A DNA stretch of 64,000 nucleotides, taken from assembly GCA_020161615.1 (NCBI GenBank), contig JAIUPD010000003.1, positions 1-64,000 of the forward strand. The letters are read 5' to 3'. A program made the translations under genes and the position numbers. This stretch comes from Pseudomonadota bacterium (GTDB lineage: Bacteria; Pseudomonadota; Alphaproteobacteria; Rhodobacterales; Rhodobacteraceae). The notes under the pieces were generated by a model, which did no database searches, had not been told where the DNA came from, and saw only the letters and a program-made list of their open reading frames with translations. Shown piece after piece: positions 7,957 to 18,147 of this stretch (positions within the stretch are counted from its first letter, which is position 1; each line of letters starts with the position of its first letter).

Positions 7957-9540
7957 ATGACCCAGCCAAGCCCCCTTTCCGGCCACCAGCGCCTTCTCAT
8001 CATCGACTTCGGGTCCCAGGTGACGCAGCTGATCGCGCGGCGCCTCAGGGAGCTGAATGTCTATTGCGAAATCCACCCCTACCAGAAGGTCACCGACGCC
8101 TTCCTGAAGGACTTCGCCCCGAAGGCGATCATCTTCTCGGGCGGGCCGGACAGCGTGACGCGCGAGGGCTCGCCGCGCCCGCCGAAGGCCGCCTATGAGC
8201 TGGGCGTGCCGATCCTGGGCATCTGCTATGGCCAGCAGGTGATGATGCAGGATCTGGGGGGCCGCGTCGAAGCGGGGCAAAGCCATACCGCCGAATTCGG
8301 CCGCGCCTATGTGAAGCCCACCGAGCTGAAGACAGACCTCTTCAACGGCTGGTTCATGGATCCTTCGGGGCGTGAGCAGGTCTGGATGAGCCACGGCGAC
8401 CATGTGGCCGAACTGGCCCCGGGCTTTGCGGTCTACGGCACCTCGCCCGGCGCGCCCTTCGCCATGACGGCGGACCTGTCGCGCCGCTTCTATGCGGTGC
8501 AGTTCCACCCGGAGGTGCATCACACGCCGAACGGCGCGACGCTCTACGAGAATTTCGTGAAGCTGGCCGGGTTCACCGGCGACTGGACCATGGGCGCCTA
8601 TCGCGAGGAGATGATCGCCAAGATCCGCGCGCAGGTCGGCGACAAGAAGGTGATCTGCGCGCTGTCGGGCGGCGTCGACAGCTCCGTCACCGGGATCCTG
8701 CTGCACGAGGCGATCGGCGACCAGTTGACCTGCGTCTTCGTGGACCACGGGCTCTTGCGTCTCAATGAGGCCGAGCAAGTCGTGCGGATGTTCCGCGACA
8801 ATTACAACCTCAACCTGATCCACGCCGATGAGAGCGACCTGTTCCTCGGCGCGCTGGAGGGGGTTTCGGACCCCGAGGTCAAGCGCAAGACCATCGGCAA
8901 GCTGTTCATCGACGTGTTCCAGAAATACGCCGATCAGATCGAGGGGGCCGAGTTCCTGGCCCAGGGCACACTCTACCCGGATGTGATTGAATCCGTGTCG
9001 TTCTCGGGCGGTCCCTCGGTCACCATCAAGTCCCACCACAATGTCGGCGGCCTGCCCGAGAAGATGGGCCTGAAGCTGGTCGAACCGCTGCGGGAACTCT
9101 TCAAGGACGAGGTTCGCGCGCTGGGGCATGAGTTGGGCCTGCCCGCGTCCTTCATCGGCCGCCACCCCTTCCCCGGGCCGGGTCTGGCGATCCGCTGCCC
9201 CGGCGAGATTACCCGCGAGAAGCTGGACATCCTGCGCAAGGCCGATGCGATCTATATCGACCAGATCCGCAAGCACGGGCTCTATGACGAGATCTGGCAA
9301 GCCTTCGCCGCGATCCTGCCGATGCGCACGGTGGGCGTGATGGGCGACGGGCGGACCTACGATTACGCGCTGGCCTTGCGCGCCGTGACCTCGGTCGACG
9401 GGATGACCGCGGATTACTATCCCTTCACCCATGAGTTCCTGGGCGAGACCTCGACCCGGATCATCAACGAAGTGCAGGGTGTGAACCGTGTCTTCTACGA
9501 TTGCACCTCGAAGCCGCCGGGCACGATCGAACTGGAATGA
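7957..9540 (+). CDS. guaA: GMP synthase (glutamine-hydrolysing)
   Basis: 527 aa. It converts XMP to GMP with ATP and glutamine in purine synthesis. The class I glutamine amidotransferase domain comes first (nucleophile C90 in GICYGQQ, His/Glu in FHPEVHHT near 190). The ATP-pyrophosphatase domain has the P-loop LSGGVDSS near 235, and the dimerisation domain ends in the canonical KPPGTIELE. Full length for the family. A strong terminator follows directly, so it ends its own transcript. Confidence 0.98.
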   Translation: MTQPSPLSGHQRLLIIDFGSQVTQLIARRLRELNVYCEIHPYQKVTDAFLKDFAPKAIIFSGGPDSVTREGSPRPPKAAYELGVPILGICYGQQVMMQDLGGRVEAGQSHTAEFGRAYVKPTELKTDLFNGWFMDPSGREQVWMSHGDHVAELAPGFAVYGTSPGAPFAMTADLSRRFYAVQFHPEVHHTPNGATLYENFVKLAGFTGDWTMGAYREEMIAKIRAQVGDKKVICALSGGVDSSVTGILLHEAIGDQLTCVFVDHGLLRLNEAEQVVRMFRDNYNLNLIHADESDLFLGALEGVSDPEVKRKTIGKLFIDVFQKYADQIEGAEFLAQGTLYPDVIESVSFSGGPSVTIKSHHNVGGLPEKMGLKLVEPLRELFKDEVRALGHELGLPASFIGRHPFPGPGLAIRCPGEITREKLDILRKADAIYIDQIRKHGLYDEIWQAFAAILPMRTVGVMGDGRTYDYALALRAVTSVDGMTADYYPFTHEFLGETSTRIINEVQGVNRVFYDCTSKPPGTIELE

Positions 9541-9541
9541 C

Positions 9542-9571
9542 AAAAAGCCCCGCCATCGCGCGGGGCTTTTT
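9542..9571 (+). terminator. Rho-independent terminator of guaA
   Basis: The stem AAAAAGCCCCGC (9542-9553) pairs with 9560-9571, which ends in five T, with loop CATCGC. The A-tract/T-tract symmetry makes it potentially bidirectional. Confidence 0.9.
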
Positions 9572-9591
9572 CTTTGGCATCGGGGGCCGGT

Positions 9592-9619
9592 GCAGGATGG
9601 GCAATATTGCCCATCCTGC
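9592..9619. repeat. Perfect 28-bp palindrome between convergent genes
   Basis: Fourteen-base arms starting GCAGGATGGGCAAT meet without a spacer. The palindrome lies between the guaA terminator and the stop of the minus-strand esterase-like gene. Its GGATGGG core resembles the REP units at 3966-4299, but both outer ends read GCAG/CTGC rather than GTAG. It may act as a cruciform or transcription-end element. Confidence 0.75.
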
Positions 9620-9628
9620 GAAAGCACC

Positions 9629-11773
9629 TCACATCGGCGGCAGGCTGAAGAACATCGTCTCGCCCGAATGATCGTCCACGCCGTCGTTGTCGGTGGCGAT
9701 CCACATCGTGCCATCGGCGGTGATGGCGAGGCTTTCCACCTTGTCCAGCACATAGCCGCCGGTCGCGGTGAGGTAGGGCATCAGATCCACCACGACTTCC
9801 GGCGTCACCACTGGCAGGTCGCCGCCCAGCGGCGCCGGCTGCAGGTCGGCCAGGGCGACGCGGGTGATCTGCTTGATCGCCGCCAGATCGCCCAGCTGGT
9901 TGTCGCGCTCGACGAGGTAGAGATAGCCGTCGTGGGCCACGATCTCGGACAGCCCGACCCAGCCGCGCTCATGCGCCGCGAGCGGGTAATGCACCGCCCC
10001 CCAGGCGCCGGTCGCGGGCGTGTAGGAGACAAGCTTCACCATCCCCGCCGGATCATCGCCCCATTCGCGCTGCACCGCCATCCAGAGCGTGCCGTCGACC
10101 AAGGTCACCCCCTCGAAGCCGAAGCGGGTCTCGTGGGCCAGAAGGGCCTCGGGCAGCAGCACTTCCTCGGTGATCGCGCCCTCGGCGTCGACATGATAGA
10201 GCGCATGCGGGATCTCGCGGTCGGTGCGGCCCTCGTTCGCCACCCAGAAACCGCCCTGCCCGTCCAGCGTGATGCCTTCCATGTCCATGTGCCGGGCCGG
10301 GGCGCCGTCACGGGTCACGCGGATTGCCTGCACGATGCGGGCGGGCTGCTGGGCGGGGTCGATGACAAAGATCGTCGGCTGCGCGCCATAGACCGAGTCG
10401 CTGATCGCGTAGAGCATCCCGTCCTCACCCGCGACCATGCCCGAGAGCGCGCCCCAGCCGGTCAAGGCGCCCATGCCGGCCGAGGTCAGCTGCGGATAGG
10501 CGGCCGGTGCCTCCTGCCAGGCGTAGACCATCACATGCGAGCGCGCCGCGCCATCGGCGCCAAGGTCGGTCTCGTTGGCGGTGACGAACAGGCCGCGCGC
10601 GGGGATCGGCAGCAGACCCTCCGGTCCGATGCCCGAGGGCAGGAGCTGGCGCAGCACCGGGTGCGCCGGATCGGTCGCGTCATAGACACCGATCACCGAG
10701 CCACGCTCGGAGCCGACGAAGATCATCGGCGTCTCGCCGAAGGTCCCGGCGACGATGGCTTCGGGCTCCACCCCCTTGTTCTCGGAGCGCCCCTCGGGAT
10801 AGTGGCCGATCTCGACGATCGCGTGTTCGAAGCTCGCGCCGCTTTCGAAGACCTCGGTGCCGTCCTGGGCGAGAATGGTCCAGCTCCGGCTACCGCCGTT
10901 CCAGTCGCCCTCGTTGGCGATGGCGACATGATTGGCGTCGATCCAGGTGATCGCATCGGGCTCGCGCAGGCGGGTGACGCTTTCGGTGAAGCTCAGCGCG
11001 CCTTCCTCGGCGGCGTCCACGCCCTCGGCCACGGCTTCGCCAGCCGAGAAATGGCTCAGGACAGCGCCGCTGCGGTCGAGAATGACGATGTGGTTGTTTT
11101 CCTGCAGCGTCACGGCGATCTCGCCATCCGCGTTGATGGAGACGAATTCGGGCTCGGGATCCTCGGGCGCGATCTCGGCCAGGCCCGTGACATCGGCACG
11201 GATCATCCCGGCGCAATCGACGGCGCCGTCGACCAGCGGCAGGATCGCCACGAAGCCCGCGGGCATCTGCGGCAGGGCGCCCTCGTTCAGGTCCTCGTCG
11301 CGCTCATTCTCGATGGCGACGGCGAGGAAACTCGCGTCGGGGGCGACGGCCACGGAATCGGGCTGCCCGCCCAGATCGCAGGTCTCGGCGATCTGCCGGG
11401 TCCCCACGTCCAGCGTGAGCAGCGCGCCGCCGGTCTGCACGTAATCGGCCGAGGTATTGACCGCGACATAGCCGGTTGTGCCGACGATGGCGATGGAGGT
11501 CGGCTCGCCCTCGAGCGACAGGGCACCCAGGGGCGCGGGGGCGGCCGGATCGGTGATGTCGATGAAGCCGAGGCTGCCCGAGGGGCTGTCGGTATAGACC
11601 AGCGTCATCCCGTCTTCGGTGGCGGCGATGATCTCGGCCGAGGTTTCCTCGGCCGCGGGCAGGTTCCGCGCCACGGGGAACGAAGCGACGCGGTTGAAAT
11701 TCATCTCTTGCGCGAAGCCGGGGGTGGCGAGGATCAGCGCCAGCGCGCTGCTGGCCAGAAGGCGGGTGGGCAT
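9629..11773 (-). CDS. Exported esterase-like/phytase-type beta-propeller protein
   Basis: 714 aa with a cleavable signal peptide (about residues 1-21, ending LATPGFA-Q). The first 370 residues or so form a beta-propeller of the choice-of-anchor-I/LVIVD kind, with repeats such as GSLGFIDITDPAAPAPLGAL. The C-terminal about 310 residues match the esterase-like activity of phytase domain (DMEGITLDGQGGFWVANEGR, KVESLAITADGTMWIATDNDG). Such proteins are periplasmic or secreted and often belong to phosphate or calcium-dependent esterase systems. Exact substrate unknown. No Pho neighbours are present. Confidence 0.8.
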   Translation of the reverse strand: MPTRLLASSALALILATPGFAQEMNFNRVASFPVARNLPAAEETSAEIIAATEDGMTLVYTDSPSGSLGFIDITDPAAPAPLGALSLEGEPTSIAIVGTTGYVAVNTSADYVQTGGALLTLDVGTRQIAETCDLGGQPDSVAVAPDASFLAVAIENERDEDLNEGALPQMPAGFVAILPLVDGAVDCAGMIRADVTGLAEIAPEDPEPEFVSINADGEIAVTLQENNHIVILDRSGAVLSHFSAGEAVAEGVDAAEEGALSFTESVTRLREPDAITWIDANHVAIANEGDWNGGSRSWTILAQDGTEVFESGASFEHAIVEIGHYPEGRSENKGVEPEAIVAGTFGETPMIFVGSERGSVIGVYDATDPAHPVLRQLLPSGIGPEGLLPIPARGLFVTANETDLGADGAARSHVMVYAWQEAPAAYPQLTSAGMGALTGWGALSGMVAGEDGMLYAISDSVYGAQPTIFVIDPAQQPARIVQAIRVTRDGAPARHMDMEGITLDGQGGFWVANEGRTDREIPHALYHVDAEGAITEEVLLPEALLAHETRFGFEGVTLVDGTLWMAVQREWGDDPAGMVKLVSYTPATGAWGAVHYPLAAHERGWVGLSEIVAHDGYLYLVERDNQLGDLAAIKQITRVALADLQPAPLGGDLPVVTPEVVVDLMPYLTATGGYVLDKVESLAITADGTMWIATDNDGVDDHSGETMFFSLPPM

Positions 11774-11877
11774 GGGGCTCTCCGAGGGGACTTGAACTTG
11801 GGTTCGGCGGCATTACCTCGCCACTGTCACAACCGCGTCTCGGTTCGATGACAGGACCATGACGGGAGGGGGCGAGC

Positions 11878-12165
11878 ATGGCCATCCAACTGATCGGCAA
11901 GCTGATCTGTGCCAGCGAAGAGCAGGCGGCCATCGTGCGGGAATACCTGCCCGAGCATATCCGGCTGACCCGGGGCGAACCCGGCTGCCTGCAGTTCGAG
12001 GTGGTTCATGCCGGCGCGATGACCTGGACCGTGGATGAGCTGTTCGCCGACCGCGCCGCCTTCGAGGCGCATCAGGCGCGGACCCGGGCCTCGGTCTGGG
12101 GGGAAAGGACCCTCGGCATCGCCCGCGAATACGAGATCCGCGACACGCTGGCCGGCGCGGCCTGA
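11878..12165 (+). CDS. Antibiotic biosynthesis monooxygenase (ABM) domain protein
   Basis: 95 aa, a single dimeric alpha/beta ferredoxin-like ABM domain. The GCLQFEVVHAG strand and DELFADRAAFEAHQ helix are characteristic. Family members act as cofactor-free quinol monooxygenases (YgiN type) or as heme/stress proteins. It stands alone between the esterase-like gene (divergent) and hypE (convergent). Its stop lies 5 bp from the hypE stop. Confidence 0.85.
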   Translation: MAIQLIGKLICASEEQAAIVREYLPEHIRLTRGEPGCLQFEVVHAGAMTWTVDELFADRAAFEAHQARTRASVWGERTLGIAREYEIRDTLAGAA

Positions 12166-12169
12166 CCCC

Positions 12170-13207
12170 TCAGCAGATCCGGGGCAGTTGCTCGCCCACC
12201 AGCATGTCGACGATCCGCGTGCCGCCGAAGGCGGTGCGCAGGGTGACGGGGACGTTGCCCTTGGGGACGGCCCGGCCGACGATGCAGGCGCCCTGCCCTT
12301 CGGGCATCGCCCGCAGGGCGGCCAGCGCCGCCTCGGCCTCGGCCTCGGGGACGAAGGCCACCAGCGTGCCCTCGTTCGCCAGATAGAGCGGATCGAGGCC
12401 GAGGATCTCGCAGACGCCCTTCACCTCGGGCCTGAGCGGCAGCGCGGTTTCGTCCAGTTCCACCGAGCAGCCGGCGGCCTCGGCCATCTCGTTCAGCGTC
12501 GAGGCGAGGCCGCCGCGGGTCGCGTCCCGTGCAGCCTTGGTGCCGGGGGCGGCGGCGATCAGCGCCTCCATCAAATGACCCAGCGACTGGCAATCGGACT
12601 CGAGGTCGGTCGAGAGCATCAGGTCGCCCCGCGCCGCGAGGATCGCCGCGCCGTGGTCGCCCAGCACGTGGTTGACGAGGGCCACATCCCCGGGCCGGAT
12701 GGACCGCGCGTCCAGGTCGCGGCCGGATGGGATCACGCCCACCCCGGCGGTGGTGATATAGACCGTGTCGCAGGCGCCCCGGTTCACCACCTTGGTGTCA
12801 CCGGTGACGATGCGGACGCCCGCCTTTTCAGCCTCGCGCGCCATCGAGGCGACGAGACGGCGCAGGAGCGCCACTTCGCAACCCTCCTCGATGATGAAGC
12901 TGACCGACAGCCAGAGGGGTTTCGCGCCGCCGACGGCAAGGTCATTGACCGTGCCGCAGACGGCGATCTTGCCGATATCGCCGCCGGGAAACTCCACCGG
13001 CGTCACGACGAAACTGTCGGTGGTGAAGGCCAGCCGCGCGCCGGGTTCCTGGAGGGAGGCGTGCATCAGCCGGGCCTGATCCTCCATCCCCGGGGGATTG
13101 AAAACGCTGGTGAAAACGCTCTCGATCAGGTCGCGCATCGCCTTGCCGCCGCCGCCATGGGCCAGCGTCACGCGTTCATCGCGCAGGGTCATGGTCGTGT
13201 CCTTCAT
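12170..13207 (-). CDS. hypE: Hydrogenase maturation protein HypE
   Basis: 345 aa, PurM/AIR-synthase-like ATPase. It dehydrates the carbamoyl group received from HypF on its C-terminal Cys to a thiocyanate and passes cyanide to the iron held by HypC-HypD. The C-terminal PRIC with terminal Cys345 is present, as is the N-terminal LAHGGGGKAM nucleotide loop. The ATG at 13207 overlaps the hypD TGA as ATGA, which fixes the start for translational coupling. Last gene of the hup/hyp region. Confidence 0.97.
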   Translation of the reverse strand: MKDTTMTLRDERVTLAHGGGGKAMRDLIESVFTSVFNPPGMEDQARLMHASLQEPGARLAFTTDSFVVTPVEFPGGDIGKIAVCGTVNDLAVGGAKPLWLSVSFIIEEGCEVALLRRLVASMAREAEKAGVRIVTGDTKVVNRGACDTVYITTAGVGVIPSGRDLDARSIRPGDVALVNHVLGDHGAAILAARGDLMLSTDLESDCQSLGHLMEALIAAAPGTKAARDATRGGLASTLNEMAEAAGCSVELDETALPLRPEVKGVCEILGLDPLYLANEGTLVAFVPEAEAEAALAALRAMPEGQGACIVGRAVPKGNVPVTLRTAFGGTRIVDMLVGEQLPRIC

Positions 13208-14334
13208 TCGGCCGCCACCCTGGCGCCGCCATACGTCCAATAGGCCGCGCAGGCCCCTTCGGAGGAAACCATGAGCGCGCCCAAGGGCGTCTCGGGCTTG
13301 CAACCCCGGCCGAATTGCGGGCAGGCGGTGGGCTTCAGCCGCCCGGTCATGACGGCGGCGCATTCGCAGCCCTCGGGCTCGTCATCAGGCGAGGCGGCAT
13401 AGCCGATGCCGAACTTGGTCTCCGCGTCCCAGGCGAGGTATTTTTCGCGAATGCGAAGGCCCGAGGCGTCGATTTCCCCCAGCCCCCGCCAGGCGAAACG
13501 GGGCCGGCGTTCGTAGACATCGGCGATGGCAGCCAGGCTGATCGGGTTGCCGTGTTCGGGCACGACGCGGGCGTATTGGTTCTGCACCTCGGCCTTGCCG
13601 TCGCGGATCTGCTCCAGCACCATCAGCACCGATTGCAGCAGGTCGATGGGCTCGAACCCGGCGACGACGATGGGCTTGCGGTAGTCCCGGGCAATGAAAT
13701 CATAGGGATGCACGCCGATCACCATCGACACATGGCCGGGGCCGACGAAGCCGTCCAGCACCATGTGGGGATCGTCGAGCAGCGCCTTGATCGGCTCGGG
13801 CACGGTGATGTGGTTGCAGAAGACGGAGAAATTCGTCAGCCCCTCGCGCGCCGCCTGCTGGATGCTGAGCGCGGTCGAGGGCGTCGTCGTCTCGAAGCCG
13901 AGGCCGAAGAACACGACCTCCTTGCCCGGATTGCGGCGGGCCAGTTCCAGCGCGTCGAGCGGCGAATAGACCATGCGGATGTCGGCGCCGTCGGCCTTGG
14001 CCTGAAGGAGCGACTTGCGCGTCCCGGGAACCCGCATCGCGTCGCCGAAAGTGGTGAAGATGACGCCAGCGCGCTCGGCAATCGTCACGCAATCGTCGAC
14101 GCGGGACATGGGCAGCACGCAGACCGGGCAGCCGGGGCCGTGGATGAATTCGATCCCCTCATGCACCAGCTTGTCGAGGCCATAGCGGAAGATCGCATGG
14201 GTATGGCCGCCGCAGATCTCCATGATATGCACGGGCTTCTCGCGGGTGGCGCCGATCTGGTCGGCGACACGGCCGATGGCAGCAATCAGGGCCTTCGCCG
14301 CCTTGGGGTCGCGGAATTCCTCGACGTATCTCAT
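13204..14334 (-). CDS. hypD: Hydrogenase maturation protein HypD
   Basis: 376 aa iron-sulfur scaffold on which, with HypC, the Fe(CN)2CO unit is made. The conserved MEICGGHTHAIF motif is near residue 38, and GPGCPVCVLP follows. The C-terminal Cys cluster (GCECAAVMTG, CPQFGRGCKP, SSEGACAAYW) binds 4Fe-4S. The start overlaps the hypC stop as ATGA, so the longer frame to 14616 is not used. Confidence 0.97.
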   Translation of the reverse strand: MRYVEEFRDPKAAKALIAAIGRVADQIGATREKPVHIMEICGGHTHAIFRYGLDKLVHEGIEFIHGPGCPVCVLPMSRVDDCVTIAERAGVIFTTFGDAMRVPGTRKSLLQAKADGADIRMVYSPLDALELARRNPGKEVVFFGLGFETTTPSTALSIQQAAREGLTNFSVFCNHITVPEPIKALLDDPHMVLDGFVGPGHVSMVIGVHPYDFIARDYRKPIVVAGFEPIDLLQSVLMVLEQIRDGKAEVQNQYARVVPEHGNPISLAAIADVYERRPRFAWRGLGEIDASGLRIREKYLAWDAETKFGIGYAASPDDEPEGCECAAVMTGRLKPTACPQFGRGCKPETPLGALMVSSEGACAAYWTYGGARVAAE

Positions 14335-14618
14335 TGATCCTCCAACGCTTTCGCGCCCTCCGCCATCTGCTCCAGCGTCTCCTGCGCCTCGCCCAGGCCG
14401 CGCAGGGCCTCCAGCGTTGCGGCGGCCTCCTCGGCGTCGATCACCGCCATGGCGAAGCCCACATGGATCAGCACCCATGCGCCGACCAGATCCGCCAGCG
14501 GCCCCAGGGCGACGGGGGCCAGCGACACCTCGCGCCGGACGCCTGAGACATCGGCCATGGCCATCTGCCTTGCCTCGTCGGTGATGGCCACGATCTGGCC
14601 GGGGATGCCTAGGCACAT
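14331..14618 (-). CDS. hypC: Hydrogenase maturation chaperone HypC
   Basis: 95 aa. It begins MCLGIPGQI, where Cys2 binds the iron centre shared with HypD. It is the first of two HypC-type chaperones in the region, the other being HupF at 20169. The C-terminal half is a helical, Glu/Ala-rich tail. The stop overlaps hypD and the start lies two bases after the hupR stop. Confidence 0.96.
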   Translation of the reverse strand: MCLGIPGQIVAITDEARQMAMADVSGVRREVSLAPVALGPLADLVGAWVLIHVGFAMAVIDAEEAAATLEALRGLGEAQETLEQMAEGAKALEDQ

Positions 14619-14620
14619 GG

Positions 14621-16090
14621 TCAATCCTCCTCGGTGACGGCGTGCGGCTCGATGCCGTAGCGGTCCAGTTTGGCCCGCAGCCCGACGCGGGAGAGCCCCA
14701 GTTCGGCGGCGGCGCGGCTCTTGTTCCATTTGAGCCGCGTCAGCGTCTCGCGCAGGATGCGCATCTCCATGACCTCGACCCGGTCCTTGAGCGTGCCCTC
14801 CAGCGCGCCGATCAGCGTGGCAGTGCGGTCGGCGCCCTCGTCCCCCGGGGCGGCCATCAGGATGTGGCGCGAGATGATCTCGGGGCCCAAGGTCACCTGC
14901 TGGGCGAGGATCAGCATCCGCGTCACCTCGTTCTTCAGCTCCGGCAGGTTGCCGGGCCAGTCGTAGCTTTCCAGAAATTCTAGCGCCGCCGGGCTGAAAC
15001 CGCGCGCGGGCTTGCCATGGGCGGATGCCAGTTCGTGCAGGAAACGCTCGGCGATCAGCGCGATGTCGCCCTGACGGGCGCGCAAAGGAGGCACCTGCAA
15101 GGCGGTCACGGCCAAGGCATAGTAAAGATCGGCCCGGAACGTCCCTTCGGCCATCAGGTCCAGAGGATCGCGATGGGCGCCGGTGATGAGCCGCGCGCTG
15201 GTGGTCAGCGTCTCGCGCCCGCCGACCGGCTGATAGGCGCCCTCGGTCACCACGCGCAGGAGGGCGATCTGCATGGCGGGGCTCAGCGCATCGACGCCGT
15301 TCAGGAACACCGTGCCCCGATCGGCCTTTTGCAGCAGGCCCACCTTGGTCTGCGCCAGCCCCTGTACCGCGCCGCGCTTGATGCCGAAGAGTTCGACCTC
15401 CAGCACCTCGTCGGGCAGGCCCACGCAGTTCAGTTCATAGAACGGCCGGTCCGCGCGGAGCGAGCCGTAGTGCATGGCGCGCGCCAGTTCCGTCTTGCCG
15501 GTCCCGGCCTCGCCCTGGATCAGGACGGGCACGTCGAAACTGGCGAATTGGCGGGCCAGCTGGATCGTGGCGTTGAGGCTGGAATGGGGACCCCGCAGCA
15601 CCTTGTCGAACCCCAGCCCCGATTGCAGCATCCGCCGCCGTTCGTCCAGCTTGGCCGAGGCGGAACTGCCGAGATAGCGCATCTCCAGCGTCATGCGCTC
15701 GTGGTCGCGGTTCAGCTCAAAAAGGCGCGCGGCATTGCGGACCGCCATCAGCAGGTGATCCGGGTGCCAGGGCTTGGTGATGAACTGATAGATCCCGGCC
15801 TCGTTGATGGCCTGGATCATGTCGTTGGTTTCGGTATAGCCGGTGACAATGATGCGCACGGTCTCGGGCCAGCGGTCGCGGATCTCGGTCAGGAGTTCGA
15901 TGCCGGTCTTGCCGGGCATCCGCTGGTCTGAGACGACGACCTGGACCCAATGCTCCTCCATCAGCGCCCAGGCCTCGGCCGCGTCGCCCGCTTCCAGAAC
16001 GGTGAAATCGTCCTCCAGCGCCATCCGCATCGCGGCGACCGAATGCGGCTCGTCATCGACGACGAGGATGGTGGGCAGGGTCTTGGCCAT
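14621..16090 (-). CDS. hupR: Hydrogenase response regulator HupR (NtrC family, degenerate ATPase)
   Basis: 489 aa transcription activator of hupSL. The receiver domain (residues 1-125) has phospho-acceptor D55 in VVSDQRMPG and K in ITKPWHP. The AAA+ domain has Walker [11 protein letters not shown], but the GAFTGA loop reads GAVQGL and the Walker B position reads VFLNGV instead of hydrophobic-DE. The C-terminal Fis-type helix-turn-helix is [21 protein letters not shown]. capsulatus HupR works with the housekeeping sigma factor, and the missing sigma-54 contact loop fits that. Partner kinase is HupT. The ATG at 16090 overlaps the hypB stop by one base; a GTG just upstream is an alternative. Confidence 0.95.
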   Translation of the reverse strand: MAKTLPTILVVDDEPHSVAAMRMALEDDFTVLEAGDAAEAWALMEEHWVQVVVSDQRMPGKTGIELLTEIRDRWPETVRIIVTGYTETNDMIQAINEAGIYQFITKPWHPDHLLMAVRNAARLFELNRDHERMTLEMRYLGSSASAKLDERRRMLQSGLGFDKVLRGPHSSLNATIQLARQFASFDVPVLIQGEAGTGKTELARAMHYGSLRADRPFYELNCVGLPDEVLEVELFGIKRGAVQGLAQTKVGLLQKADRGTVFLNGVDALSPAMQIALLRVVTEGAYQPVGGRETLTTSARLITGAHRDPLDLMAEGTFRADLYYALAVTALQVPPLRARQGDIALIAERFLHELASAHGKPARGFSPAALEFLESYDWPGNLPELKNEVTRMLILAQQVTLGPEIISRHILMAAPGDEGADRTATLIGALEGTLKDRVEVMEMRILRETLTRLKWNKSRAAAELGLSRVGLRAKLDRYGIEPHAVTEED

Positions 16091-16941
16091 CACGCGGCCT
16101 TGTCGGCGAGGCGGGCTTTCAGCCAGGCGAGCCAGGTGTCAATCCCCTCGCCCGTGCGGGCCGAGAGGCCGATGATCTCGATCCCCGGGTTCACCCGGCG
16201 CAGGTTCGCTTCATAGAGGTCGAGGTCCACGTCGCAATGCGGCGCGAGGTCGATCTTGTTGAGGATCGCAAGCCGGGCGGCGGTGAACATATCGGGGTAT
16301 TTCAGCGGCTTGTCCTCGCCTTCGGTGACCGAGAGGATCGCCACCTTGCAATCCTCGCCCAGGTCGAAGGCGGCGGGGCAGACGAGGTTGCCGACATTCT
16401 CGATGAAGAGGAAGGCGCCCTGCCGAAGCCGCAGGTCATCCAGCGCGTGGCCGACCATATGCGCGTCCAGATGGCAGCCCTTGCCGGTGTTGATCTGCAC
16501 CGCCCGGGCACCGGTGGCGCGGATGCGATCGGCGTCGTTCTGGGTCTGCTGGTCGCCCTCGATCACCGCCAGCGGCGCGTCGCCCAGCCGCTTGATCGTC
16601 TCGCACAGAAGCGTGGTCTTGCCGGAACCGGGGGAGGAGACGAGGTTCAGCGCGAAAACGTCGAGCGCCTTCAGGATGCGGCGATTCTGGGCGGCGTAGG
16701 CGTCGTTCTTGGAGAGAATCGCGGTTTCCACCTCGATCAAGCGGGATTGCGACATGCCGGGGACGGACACACCCGCCTCGCCCTGACCGTAGTGGTGGTG
16801 GTCGTGGTGGCCATGGTCATGGTCGTGGTGGCCATGGTCATGGTGGTGGTGATGGCCGTGATCGTGGGAATGGCCATGGGAATGCCCCACCGCTTTACCG
16901 TCCGCCGTCACAATGTCGCTGCAGCCGCATACCGTGCACAT
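16090..16941 (-). CDS. hypB: Hydrogenase nickel incorporation GTPase HypB
   Basis: 283 aa. The N-terminal CTVCGC motif is a high-affinity nickel site. A stretch of 20 His within 32 residues (about 20-51) follows, which in relatives stores nickel. The SIMIBI GTPase domain has P-loop GSGKTTLL and base-recognition NKID. It works with HypA to load nickel into the large subunit precursor after Fe(CN)2CO insertion. TGATG overlap with hypA upstream. Confidence 0.97.
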   Translation of the reverse strand: MCTVCGCSDIVTADGKAVGHSHGHSHDHGHHHHHDHGHHDHDHGHHDHHHYGQGEAGVSVPGMSQSRLIEVETAILSKNDAYAAQNRRILKALDVFALNLVSSPGSGKTTLLCETIKRLGDAPLAVIEGDQQTQNDADRIRATGARAVQINTGKGCHLDAHMVGHALDDLRLRQGAFLFIENVGNLVCPAAFDLGEDCKVAILSVTEGEDKPLKYPDMFTAARLAILNKIDLAPHCDVDLDLYEANLRRVNPGIEIIGLSARTGEGIDTWLAWLKARLADKAA

Positions 16942-17282
16942 CAGATCACCTCCAAATCCTTGATCCGCATTTCATCGCCCGCTTCGGGCATCAGCCGGCC
17001 GCCCCCGCACAAGGGGCATGGGTCCAGCCTGTCGTGGATCTCGACCGTCTTGCCGCAGTCGTAACACAGCGCAAGCCCCGGAAGATCCAGCATTTCCAGC
17101 GCCGCGCCCTCGGCCTTGGAGCCGCGCATCACGACCTCCCAGGCGAAGGCCAGCGCCCGTTTCTCGACCCCGGCGAAACGGCCGATTTCCAGCCTTACCC
17201 GGGTCACGCGGGTCACGTCCGGCCGGTCGGAGGCCTGATCGACGATGCGGCGGATGCCTTCGGCGAGGGACATTTCATGCAT
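16941..17282 (-). CDS. hypA: Hydrogenase nickel incorporation protein HypA
   Basis: 113 aa. MHEMS gives the nickel-binding His2, and the zinc site is CYDCG with CPLCGG. The ATG at 17282 is used rather than a TTG two codons upstream because the Met-His N-terminus is invariant in the family. It overlaps the end of hupK by eight bases, so the two are probably translated together. It delivers nickel with HypB. Confidence 0.96.
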   Translation of the reverse strand: MHEMSLAEGIRRIVDQASDRPDVTRVTRVRLEIGRFAGVEKRALAFAWEVVMRGSKAEGAALEMLDLPGLALCYDCGKTVEIHDRLDPCPLCGGGRLMPEAGDEMRIKDLEVI

Positions 17283-18147
17283 GCTCAACCTCCCGGGTCA
17301 GCGTGACCGGCGAACAGGGGTCCAGAATGTCCAGAAGCAGCGCCGCCTGTCCAGCGCGGGCGGGATCGAGCGTGGCCAGCGATTGCGCCAGCACGCCGCC
17401 CGGGGCGAGAAGGCTGTCGGTGGGCGTCACGCGGGCGAAGCGGGTGACGATCCCGCCCTCGGCCCGCAGGCGCAGGCCATAGAGGCCGCGGGTGGCGGGG
17501 ACCAGCGCCTCGCCCGGGGCCGGGCTTTGGGGGGGAGGCAAGGCGCCGTCCAGCAGCGCCGCGATGTCAAAGAGCCGGGCGGCAACGCGCCAGAAGGGGC
17601 CGCGGCCGCGGGTCGCCTCCAAGGCCCGCAGCGCGGGGCGATGGGCCTGTCGGGCTGCGGGCGAGTTTTCGATCGGGGCGCCGGTCCAGAGGTTGTTTGC
17701 ATCGGCGAAGGGCAGCGCCCCGGTGACCGCCTCGCGGCCCGGAAAGGCGCGGTCAATGGCCCGCAGGATCGGCGCGGCGCCCTGACCCGATGTGAGGAAA
17801 TCCATCATCTCGCCGGATCGGGCGGGGACGCCAGCCGGGCCGAAGACGGCGAGGCGGACGACGGCGGGATCGGTCGCCCAACCGGCGGGCAGCGGGCGGG
17901 CGCCCTGCCCCAAATGCGCGGGCCAGGAGACGAAGAACTTCAGCAGATGGTCGCGCAGGATCTCGTCGCCCCCGGGCGGCAGGGGCTGGCCCAGTGCCAT
18001 GGCCACCGCCTGCGCCTGCGCCTGACGGCAGAGGTTGAACACCCGGGGCAGCAGCGCGGCCGCCACCTCGACCCGCGCGCCGAGGACCATGGCCGCGACG
18101 GGCATGGCCTGGCCCGGACGGGCGTGGAGGCGGGGTGCGGGCTGCAT
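17275..18147 (-). CDS. hupK: Hydrogenase accessory protein HupK
   Basis: 290 aa, distantly related to the NiFe large subunit. [10 protein letters not shown], a counterpart of the large-subunit CxxC region with one Cys retained, is near residue 38. In rhizobia and Rhodobacter HupK is thought to act as a scaffold during cofactor assembly of the uptake hydrogenase. Overlaps hupJ by one base and hypA by eight. Confidence 0.9.
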   Translation of the reverse strand: MQPAPRLHARPGQAMPVAAMVLGARVEVAAALLPRVFNLCRQAQAQAVAMALGQPLPPGGDEILRDHLLKFFVSWPAHLGQGARPLPAGWATDPAVVRLAVFGPAGVPARSGEMMDFLTSGQGAAPILRAIDRAFPGREAVTGALPFADANNLWTGAPIENSPAARQAHRPALRALEATRGRGPFWRVAARLFDIAALLDGALPPPQSPAPGEALVPATRGLYGLRLRAEGGIVTRFARVTPTDSLLAPGGVLAQSLATLDPARAGQAALLLDILDPCSPVTLTREVEHA

